A stretch of DNA of 64,000 nucleotides from Siphonodentalium dalli (lineage: Eukaryota; Mollusca; Scaphopoda; Gadilida; Siphonodentaliidae): the NCBI GenBank assembly GCA_032622095.1, contig CP136068.1:55392025-55456024 (forward strand), written 5' to 3'. The position numbers were made by a program, and so were the translations under genes. The notes below the pieces were generated by a model, which was not told where the DNA came from, did no database searches, and saw only the letters and a list, made by a program, of their open reading frames with translations. Each line of letters opens with the position of its first letter. The stretch's first letter is position 1. Positions 56,102 to 64,000 of this stretch are shown here, one piece after another.

Positions 56102-56981
56102 CCTGTGTTTGGGGTCGCCCGACCGAGTCTAAAAAAAACGTGCGACTCAAAACTTTTATTCCGTGTTTGTCCCGCAGGTAAATAATAAACATGGCGTCCA
56201 CGGACAGAATGATACTTGTCCGTGTGGACGTTAATAAATGTCCACACCAAAGTGTTTCTGGTAACCCGCTCGCTGGACCGCCCGCCGTAAACTTTTTATT
56301 TGCAAAATAAATTTTTCACAACTTTCAGTCTGAAAATTACCAATCTCATTCTCCCAACTTGGCTTTATTCTTCCAGTTTCTATTAGTTTAAGTTGCTGAT
56401 TTTAATTCAGTGAGTCGTTAGTCAAATTAACTTGCAAAATCGCGCTCACAAAACACACCAAACTGGGGTTAGTGGACCAACTGACATCCAGAAATGGGAT
56501 GCCTCGAAAATAGGCAACTTTAACCGAAAATAAAACGAAGTCAATTAGACTTATGGGCCATGCATGGGCATGGGATATGTGTATTAACCCAATTGATATA
56601 TGTAGGATGTTGGTTAATAGAAATTAAATGACTTCGAACATATAACAAGTGAATGTTTCCATAGAAATTCTCAATAAATCTGCAGTTAAATGTCAGTCTT
56701 AAATTATAATATGCACAGTTCAAGGCTTGCAGCTACATGTAAAATAATATATAAATCATAACTCATCTAAATGGAACCAAGTGGTGTTTTCGTCTTTTGT
56801 TACATGAGTCTCATCTGTCATCATAAAGATAACTGAATATAATGGACAAACAATGGAAAGACATTCAGTCAAAATCGTATAATTTGACTGGTAAGTTATA
56901 TCGCTTTTATAGCCTTCATATAAAAAAAAAGAAGATAATCCCTACCTACCAATTTTCAGGTCAAGTTACCCCAAACACAGG
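56102..56981. mobile_element. 880 bp element with 14 bp TIRs and TA target
   Basis: CCTGTGTTTGGGGT (56102-56115) and its exact complement ACCCCAAACACAGG (56968-56981) are each bordered by TA. That is the footprint of Tc1/mariner-type insertion. The interior has no transposase frame; it contains a GTCCACGGACAG...CTGTCC-like short inverted region near 56200. Non-autonomous. Confidence 0.65.
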
Positions 56982-56991
56982 TATTAATTAT

Positions 56992-57022
56992 TATACCCCC
57001 CTTTAAAAAAAAGGGGGGTATA
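56992..57022. repeat. TATACCCCCCTTT hairpin
   Basis: TATACCCCCCTTT pairs with AAAGGGGGGTATA around a few A residues; a word common in molluscan repeats, and the left end of the duplication that follows. Confidence 0.85.
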
Positions 57023-57049
57023 CTGTTTTGCACCTGTCCGTCTGTACGT

Positions 57050-57330
57050 CCGTCCGATGTCTGTTCATCTCATAACTTCAACAGTTGTGCTGGGATCTCA
57101 ATGGAATTTGGTATGGATGTTCACTACTATGAGCACATTAAAAAGAGGGTTCCATTGTTTTGTTCTGATTTTCCGTTCTAGAGTTATACATCTTTGTTTA
57201 TCTGGAAATGTTGGCTTTTTGGTCCGTCTGGTGTCTGTTCATGTCATAACTTCAACAGTTGTGCTGGGATCTCAATGGAATTTGGTATGGATGTTCACTA
57301 CTATGAGGACATTCAATAGAGGGCTTGATG
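57050..57330 (+). repeat. Tandem duplication, 174 bp unit
   Basis: CATAACTTCAACAGTTGTGC, TGGGATCTCAATGGAATTTG and GTATGGATGTTCACTACTAT occur at 57071 and again at 57245. Known type of molluscan dispersed repeat with CGTCCGTCC-like words ahead. Confidence 0.85.
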
Positions 57331-57339
57331 AATAAACTT

Positions 57340-58815
57340 TGGCAATATAGCAAGAGTTTGTTGCCAAAAATAACCGAGATTGATACACGTTACATGCTAT
57401 GCATAGTTGGGAGGCGAAGAAACTTAAAGACATATCATGTACTTGTTCGGGTGCGTAAAACTGATAAGTTAGTACTCAGGCGCTATGACAACTGGAGGAA
57501 TGTAACAATCGACTAACATCGCCGAAAATTTGAAGCAAATCGACTTAAGATTTAAAGGTTTAAAGGTTCTCGCCAATCTTCATAGAAAACATCGTCAGAT
57601 CTACGCTCAATTGTAAATATTTACTACTCGATTCGGGACGCATCTACATGTATGGGCGATAAACTAACAAAAACGATTCGCCATCGAGAGTCACTGCATT
57701 TAATTAATATATAAGAATGACGATGTGTGTTGTCAAATTGGATATACTATTTGTAAAAATTACTACTTTGAACAAGATTATTTTCCATTTTTATTTGATC
57801 ACGATACCTGAGTGTTTCACATCACTTTAAGAGATATTCATGTACCAGCCAGACACTCCTTTTCACTCCATGAGTCAGTCAAACGTCTTTAAGAGATACT
57901 GTCTATATAGAGAACAGTCCCAAATTTAACGGCTGTAATGCAACAGCCTTATGCAATAACAACCAATGTCCAGAGTGGTCAGCAAAAGCAATATATTTCA
58001 CATAGATGTAAGCATTCCACCGGCTGCTCCAGAAATAATAGCAATTGACATGTGGAAGTACATGTACAACATCTCACTTGCTTGGCACAGGATCACAACC
58101 GATCAGCAGCTGCAAGATTTATCTGTGTGTTCTGTTCCAGGGACATTATCCACAGATTAATTAGATGACATGCACGTGCTGCTGACTTAAATTGGTTCTG
58201 TCCGTACACTGGTGGCCAGTATGTGGTTAAGCCATGATCTCGAATCGGTACTTTGATCATGCAGAGAACACACCTTTGAATAATATGCTTTTAAAGACCT
58301 CATTTATGACTATAGCGATCCAGTGCCATATGCATACCACTGAACCCATAACCTTTGGGAACCCTGGGCAAGTAATAATATCTCACGGATGAGAAAATTA
58401 TGTACACAATCTCACACTCTTGTAAAAAGGGTCAGGTTACTACACATGGGAGATGCGTTTCCCAAAATCTATACATGTAAGTACATTATAAAACCTGAAC
58501 AAAAACATGGTGTTGCAATGAACAAACACGCTTCTGTGCAGCGAATGAATCTCCCTACAGCGACAAATGGCCTAACTTCATATAATAAGACCAGCGTTCA
58601 TAGCCCTGACTCAGAATCCCATACGTAATATTCAGAAGCCGATTTGGTTTGGATCCTTCAATGGCTTCCTAAATTCTTCTTCGTGCTTCCGATTTGATGT
58701 TGAAATGGATAAATAATTAGTTAAATGTGTTAGTAAATTACATGTAGCATCATATTCCATATACTGATAGTCTATTATGGGAATTTATGAAAACTAAGAT
58801 TTTCACGTGTTTAAG
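57340..58815. other. Unassigned part of the DHX8 intron
   Basis: About 1.5 kb with no exon, array or element I can support. Confidence 0.4.
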
Positions 58816-59297
58816 CTGCCATCTGGGTAGCCATCTTTGAAACCAATATTAATTATTAAGCTAACATATATTTAGTTTGCTCCAGAAATCATAACCATTG
58901 TCCATTATCTGTTTTTCTGTATATTTGCCAACACTGTGATGGTACAAGCCATTGGTTTATGACAATTTAAGCCATTTTGACCACCATCTTTGTTTTATCC
59001 TGATTTCTCAAATTCCCCAAGGCTGATGGCTGATCAGCTGGTGGATTCTTTAGAAGTGGACCCTAGACCCCCAGAATCCGTTGAGAAAAAAACTATATAT
59101 GCTAAAACATGCATTGATGGGTTGGCGGCCAGATTAATAGTTTATTTAGCAAGTCACAGTAAATATGCAGTACATTTGTTATTTTTATTGTAACAAGTGT
59201 TCTGTCAGGGCATATGATGTCATGATTGGCCATATTGGATTCAATCTCTGGCAATCTTTGGAAACTCGTTTCACGACACTATATATATCTTTTCCAG

Positions 59298-59383
59298 CTG
59301 AGTTCATCATTCATCTGGCGGAGAAGAACAGTACCTTTGAATCATTTAAGAAAGCATTAGATGAGAATGGGGCTGAATTTACG
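59298..59383 (+). CDS. DHX8: DHX8 exon 2
   Basis: Begins after TTTTCCAG with CT, completing the Ala codon of exon 1, then 28 codons: [20 protein letters not shown] and DENGAEFT. It ends in phase 0 at ACG followed by the donor GTAAGC. The pattern AEFxxxLAEKNxTFxxFKxxL then NGAEFT is the conserved N-terminal block of DHX8. The next family segment (beginning near DSL, with LLRLIQTM) is not found in the remaining 4.6 kb, so exon 3 lies beyond the right edge. The apparent longer open frame before and after this exon is intron read-through. Confidence 0.87.
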
Positions 59384-59835
59384 GTAAGCTTATCATTATT
59401 ATCATTACCTGGTGTTATGTAATTGGCTGTTCAAATTATTGTTTTGGAGTTATAAAAAACCCATTATTTTGCAGATAAACAGTTTGGCCTGCAAAGGATG
59501 CACTGGTTTAGAAGCTTGAAGTGCTTAGCAAAGCATCATTTCAAGATACTGATTGACAAAAAAACTAAACATTGAACATTGAAGTTGTGATAATTAGCTC
59601 TATTACCAGTAATAATATAGAACCATCACATTGTCCACAAAGTGCCATCCATTGTAATGATTTATTAATGTTGGATGCATTTATGTAGCACATTCCATTA
59701 TTAACTTGTATGCACTATTATCCCCTCTGTAGAATTGTAAGCCTTCTTAGGCAGCATTGTTCTTCTAGGGCCATACCACACCGTAGCCCGGTGTTCTTGT
59801 TCGATATATGTTAACTAAACAGGAAACACTTATTT
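59384..59835 (+). other. DHX8 intron 2, start; nothing recognised
   Basis: The remainder of the window is probably intron 2 of DHX8, or beyond if the gene is rearranged. This first part has no identifiable element. Confidence 0.45.
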
Positions 59836-59837
59836 CG

Positions 59838-60028
59838 TATTACCCCGCAAAAATTGTCGTCGCTAGGCCTACCGTATATAGAGAAGACAGATTTTACACG
59901 GGTCATAACAATCTCGTATTCCCCTTGTAAAACTGATATTACCCGCCAAATAATGTCGTCGGTATATAGAGAAGACAGATTTTACACGGTCATAACGATC
60001 TCGTATGCCCCTTGTAAAACTTATATTT
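59838..60028 (+). repeat. Tandem duplication, 88 bp unit
   Basis: TATATAGAGAAGACAGATTT and ACACGG...CATAAC...ATCTCGTAT...CCCCTTGTAAAACT occur at 59875 and 59963. Confidence 0.85.
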
Positions 60029-60454
60029 CCGCCAAAGGAAGCCCTCACACTGAACTATATGGATAGATGTCCTGCGTTTGTAAACCATAGCAGAAAAGGG
60101 TTAACTTTTTGGTCGCCTACGGTAACTAATGGTCAGTGGCTTGCCTCGGTATCAGTCACGCATGCGCAGTCCCAATATAATTCACTGTACAGATTGAATT
60201 AGCCAGTTTATTTTTCTGCTACTAACCGAACGGATCATAAGGGAGTATTTTTCCGAATTTGTCGTTTAACAATAGCGACAAATTCAATTTATCGATACAA
60301 TAATTACTGGTCGCCTACGCGTTCGTTTTTATAATTATCGTTTCGAATTCACGGACCGTTTCGTTTCAAACATATAATTGTTCGTGTTTTTCGAATAGGC
60401 GGCTGACTTCAAAATTTTCGAATATGAAAATCGACATTTCGCCATAATCAGCCG
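60029..60454. other. Unassigned spacer
   Basis: TGGTCGCCTACG occurs twice (about 60109 and 60309). Nothing else. Confidence 0.4.
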
Positions 60455-61110
60455 CCATTTCAAGGCCTTACGAGGCGCATAGACTACTGTGAACAATTCA
60501 TCTATGTAATTATTATAGAACCTATAAGGTATGATATAATTTGTCAGATATAAAAAATGCCACGTGATTCGCTAACGGAAGTCTGATTTCGGGAATTTAT
60601 TTACGCGTGGACATTTATTTAGCAATAATTACCATCGCTACTGACGCTATCTATCATAATGTTATGAACAACATTCTTTCTCATAATACTTTGTTGTTTT
60701 ATGGTTCTATACCACTGATCCAGATGTGTTGGTCACATTCAAACTTAAAGTTGATAACATTAACATCTTGGTTTATCAATGTCAAAAACAGATACCATTT
60801 CAAGGCCTTACGAGGCGCACAGATTATTGTGAGAAATACATCTATGGAATTATTATAGCACCTATAAGGTATGATTGAATTTGTCAGATATCAAAAATGC
60901 CACGTGATTCTCCGCCGGAAATATCATAATTTCGTGGGAATTATTTTGATGTTTTAATGCGTGGAAATTTATTTAACAATAATTCCATCGCTACTGACGC
61001 TATCTCTCGTCATGTTATGAACAACGTGCTTTCACATAATACTATGTTTCAATACAAATGATCCAGATGTGTTAATCACGTTTGACCTTGAAGTTGATTA
61101 CAATCTACCC
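60455..61110 (+). repeat. Tandem duplication, 340 bp unit
   Basis: ATTTCAAGGCCTTACGAGGC starts at 60457 and 60797; ATGCCACGTGATTC, CATCGCTACTGACGCTATCT and GATCCAGATGTGTT follow in both in the same order, with substitutions and small indels. Confidence 0.88.
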
Positions 61111-61274
61111 AAGAATACTGACAGTTGATTAGATCTTGGTTTATCAATGTCACATGCATAACAATAACTTCATATGACAGTAGTACCGTAGTGCTACGAA
61201 TAAATCTCAGCCATGTCATAGAGGTATGTCGATTAATAGCTACCTTGTATATACCGCTATTCTCAAAGTGATTG

Positions 61275-61560
61275 ACCAGAGAAACGGGGTGATACCCCGG
61301 TCATGACCGCGGTGATACCGGTAATAAACGGTAGCGGTATCGAGACGGTCATGGCGTGAAGTTACGGTATTGGGTGATGATACAGTGGTCTTTTAGCGGG
61401 CACCGCATTAATTTTGTTGAATACCGCGGTGATTTTCATGGAACTCTTTTAGGGGAGGTATTTACTCGCGCATGCTTGTTCGCGTTAACAAGCGGTATCG
61501 GTGCCGCGGTGTTGGAGGATACCGCGGTATAGTACCGCCATATTAACTGGGTGACACCAC
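61275..61560. repeat. Cluster of ACCGCGGT palindromic words
   Basis: GC-rich stretch with repeated GACCGCGGTGATACCGGTAA, GGTAGCGGTATCG, ATACCGCGGTGAT, GTGCCGCGGTGTTG and ATACCGCGGTATAG words. Low-complexity and palindromic; not coding. Confidence 0.7.
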
Positions 61561-61905
61561 GTTATTGGTGGTTAATTACTTTAAGTATGGCGGTAGGTCT
61601 AATGAACAATAGCTGCGATTATACACCAGCCGGTTCAGCAAGCCGGTCTGAACCGGTGGGCTTGTAAATTTCTGAGAAGGATCCAGGGATGTTTTTCTAC
61701 CTGCTACAGGTTTGGGCGCTCAAACTCTGGAGACCCTGGGGATAGTAATTATTAAAGTGGTTCTCCATTATTTCAACAAATTTTTCTAAGAGAAGAATAA
61801 TTCAACAACTAAACATGAAAATCGGATGAGATAGTCTACTAGTATGATATAGAGCCTTTATTTGCACCATCTCTGGATCCTTCCCAGGTAATATTTCTCG
61901 GTCGG
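61561..61905. other. Unassigned spacer
   Basis: Small palindrome CCGGTTCAGCAAGCCGGTCTGAACCGG-like at about 61629-61657. No gene. Confidence 0.4.
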
Positions 61906-61909
61906 ATCT

Positions 61910-62725
61910 CTTCTCGGGCAGGAACAGTTCACGCTCCCCCGATTATGCCGCGGCATTAAATCAATTAGTGGGGAAGCGACCGGTGGCGATGCAGGGGTAC
62001 TTGGGACCCCCAGGACATTTGGTCCCACACCGGCGCAAGCGGTTCTGTGTGCTGAAGTTGCCAAAATCGCGTGCGAACGTAACGACACCGGCTGGGCGGC
62101 CTACGGCGACTTCGGCATAGGGCAGTGGCCCTACCCATGAGGTAGCAAGCCCGGTCCCCTTGGTCACGATCTATATAAAGACACGGCCTTGCCTGCCTCT
62201 CAGCCGTCTTGGGGTTTCTGCTGCAATGGCCTCTACCCATCGTTCTGCTTGGACAGGACATTCAGCTTGGTCGGGACCACCTGCATTTGGGGGGGGGGGG
62301 GGGGGGGGGGGGCTCACCCCGGTCCGATGGCTCCACCTCCTTCCGGTTATCAGAAGAAACCACTTTTGGCTATGGGATTCTTCATTTCGACACTGGACTC
62401 CAAAATTGGAACTCAGTTTATCAGCCTTAAAATTCCATGGGAGGTATTTACTCCTCGATTGAGCCATCGCCGGAATGGGCCTCCCTCTAGTGTTTTGTCG
62501 TCCATTATTGCAGGTTGTTCCGACGCTAGGGCAGAGAGCGACATGCTATCCTTACACCCCAAGGCGTCTGAGGCTTTCGATGACGACCCGTCTGCGCACA
62601 ATACGTCAGACTGTGGGTCTTTTCGGTCGTCACAGTCTGGCATCGGTAAGGCAGAAGCTGCGGATCGTGATTTCCTATCCACGGATTATCTCATCTATAG
62701 GCTTCTTCCTACTGAACTATGAACT
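61910..62725 (+). pseudogene. GC-rich retroelement ORF1-like remnant (possibly DIRS-type)
   Basis: GC-rich segment whose plus frame at about 62040-62725 reads CAEVAKIACERNDTGWAAYG, then FGIGQWPYP, a stop, GHDLYKD, and later MAPPPSGYQKKPL and DARAESDMLSLHPKASEAFD. The W-x-AYG...GQWPYP...DLY run and a Gly-rich/proline-rich stretch before a poorly kept HFDTG region (other frame) remind me of ORF1 of DIRS-type tyrosine-recombinase retrotransposons. Frame changes are needed, and a 24-G run at 62289-62312 breaks it. No RT or recombinase follows in the window. The assignment is tentative; all overlapping frames on both strands are fragments of this block. Confidence 0.33.
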
Positions 62726-63050
62726 CTCAAGCCCTCCTGGCACGCCCTGCGCAATCGTACCACCGTCTTCAAAATGCATCGAGAACTCGATCTATCTTAC
62801 CTGTGATATACATTTCATAGGTAAGTGACACGACCCGCGACTGACACACTGGTCAATAGACTTCACACATGAATGAAGCACATTTACATGGAAAGCATTT
62901 CTCTTGTCACGTGCCACAACGACCCTGCCAATGGCCTGGCCGACAGAGTACATCTCATGGCTCTTCATACTACTATTACCAATATCAATTTGATTATCTG
63001 GCACATGGTAATAAAATTAACAGGGCACTGCACGCCTATAGACAATAGAC
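62726..63050. other. Unassigned spacer
   Basis: No supported feature; probably downstream part of the same GC-rich insertion. Confidence 0.3.
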
Positions 63051-63054
63051 AATA

Positions 63055-63465
63055 ACGCGGGCAAAGACGTTTGCACTGTCCATCTCAGCTTTCTAGGAAG
63101 CTCATTGACTAGCGTTATAGACCTTTCTTTGCAGGCAGGGGACCACCCAGTCCGAGTGGATCCCAACCCCATGGCACCCGATCATACGGGCCTGAAACCA
63201 TGCTGCCAACTCTGCGCGCTTCGGTATATGCCGGAATTGTCCTATCAACATTCGACAATAAAAACAGGCAAAGACGTTTGCGCTGTCCAGCTCAGCTTTC
63301 GAGGAAGCTCTTTGACTAGCCATCAAACCTTTCCTTGCAGGCAGGGACCAACCCATATGAGGGGATCCCAACCACATGGCACCAGCCGCCCAATCATAAG
63401 GGCCTGAGATCATGCTGACAACTCTGCTCGCTTCGGTCTATGCTGGATTTGTCCTATTTTCCTTA
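63055..63465 (+). repeat. Tandem duplication, 207-212 bp unit
   Basis: GCAAAGACGTTTGC (63061 and 63268), TCAGCTTTC, GACTAGC, TTTGCAGGCAGG-like, CATGGCACC, GGGCCTGA and CTTCGGT-TATGC recur in order. The overlapping frames on both strands are read-through of it. Confidence 0.88.
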
Positions 63466-64000
63466 AACATGTCTTCAACAGGACCACTTAGGTCGGGGGA
63501 GCTCCTCTCCATCATGGCTCTTAAAATTCAATAAGTAACAACATTATAAAGGGATGTGTGTCCTTTACTAGGAGGATAAAAATTTTCATTTGTTTCCTTA
63601 ATCAGCGAGCCTTTTTGGAGGGGGTCTTCCCCTAGTTTGCTGCATGCCTCACACTAACATATCACACACCTAGGTCGTTCTGCTGCATGTTTGGGGGGGG
63701 GAAAGTGACATGATGTTCTGGGCAGAGGCTCAGAACTGAATATTCCGCATGGTGACAATTTACCCGTGGTTATCATCTGATTACATTGAACATCATTTGA
63801 ACTTTTGAAATTTTGAAATTTTTATATCATTTTTATATATTTATATCAGTCCTTCCCAGGAGACGGGAGTGATTGCTCTCGAACCCGTATGCACTCGTAA
63901 TTTTCAATTCACGTGTGCTAAAATTCGCACCCGTCCTTCTTCACAAAATACTAATGGAGACTGTAATTGTTGGTTCAATATTGAACTATTTTAAGGTTTA
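63466..64000. other. Unassigned right end
   Basis: About 535 bp; a short G-run near 63691 and AT-rich words near 63820. Nothing supported. Confidence 0.4.

Larger units (their letters stand above)
55599..59092. repeat. 3.5 kb inverted-repeat structure in the DHX8 intron
   Basis: 55599-55815 is the inverted, diverged copy of 58820-59092: CGGATTCTGG, CATCAGCCTTGGGG, GAATTTGAGAAATC, AACAAAGATGGTGGTCAAAA and then AAGATGGCTACC, GATGGCAGCTT. About 70 bp extra separate the last two blocks on the right. The outer right edge is only 205 bp before exon 2. Interior: a TA-flanked element, hairpin and tandem duplication. Probably an old foldback. Confidence 0.75.
53296..59297 (+). other. DHX8: DHX8 intron 1, repeat-filled
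   Basis: 6002 bp, phase 1, GTAAG donor and TTTTCCAG acceptor. It contains a SINE, two hairpins, a 35 bp minisatellite, an inverted-repeat structure and a TA-flanked element. No other exon of this gene is recognisable inside, and the peptide joins without a gap. Confidence 0.8.

Noticed and set aside
59165-59422. 85-codon continuous protein
   Set aside because: Only 59298-59383 is exon; sequence before TTTTCCAG and after GTAAGC is intronic.
62171-62467. Pro-rich minus-strand protein
   Set aside because: The poly-Pro is the 24-G run read backwards; no other support.

Overview
This is a eukaryotic, AT-rich and extremely repeat-dense window, most likely from a mollusc (a bivalve or gastropod). 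The clues are spliced exons, a tRNA-type SINE ending in (ATCA)n with a module typical of molluscan SINEs, dispersed repeats carrying 'atggccgccat' words, TATACCCCCC hairpins, and several non-LTR retrotransposon families. I see no bacterial organisation, operons, rRNA or stand-alone tRNA genes.

Host gene: I recognise one, on the plus strand. Two short exons (53202-53295 and 59298-59383) encode the N-terminus of the spliceosomal RNA helicase DHX8 (yeast Prp22). They join in phase across a 6.0 kb intron, and the gene continues beyond the window. The intron holds a SINE with a 15 bp target duplication, a hairpin, a 35 bp minisatellite, a 3.5 kb inverted-repeat structure and a TA-flanked element. 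A 220-codon GC-rich ORF at 34858-35520 (minus) looks coding but I cannot name it.

Layout. 0-1.35 kb: 3' end of a chromodomain Ty3/gypsy element with a probable LTR. 1.96-5.22 kb: foldback element with 398 bp inverted arms and a TCAAA target duplication. 6-11 kb: minisatellites and a 130/179 bp tandem array. 12-16 kb: hairpins, LINE fragments and a three-copy dispersed repeat. 16.05-27.7 kb: one LINE (family A, minus strand) broken by two insertions. The first is a 5.34 kb element (16534-21872) with exact 24 bp terminal inverted repeats and a near-perfect TACG-type target duplication. It lies inside the ORF2 C-terminus and carries ACCATGGT-type palindromic arrays at both ends. The second is a 1.8 kb element (25767-27578) flanked by a 30 bp direct repeat inside ORF1. 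28.9-34.3 kb: inverted repeat, LINE family B, and a second copy of the 1.8 kb element. 36.6-40.3 kb: a 103 bp MITE, a 1.4 kb minisatellite, and a palindromic array interrupted by a perfect 122 bp palindrome. 42.3-44.6 kb: a palindrome with about 655 bp arms. 47-52 kb: LINE fragment, a hAT MITE with an 8 bp target duplication, and a decayed BED-finger hAT. 53-59.4 kb: DHX8 and its intron. 60-64 kb: tandem duplications, a GC-rich palindrome cluster and a probable retroelement ORF1 remnant.

Inverted repeats of every size, from 10 bp stems to 655 bp arms, are the dominant structure. Many carry interpretable insertion footprints, so part of the insertion history can be read: the LINE family A copy came first and the two elements inside it came later. 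All positions and repeat matches were read by eye; percent identities are not computed values.
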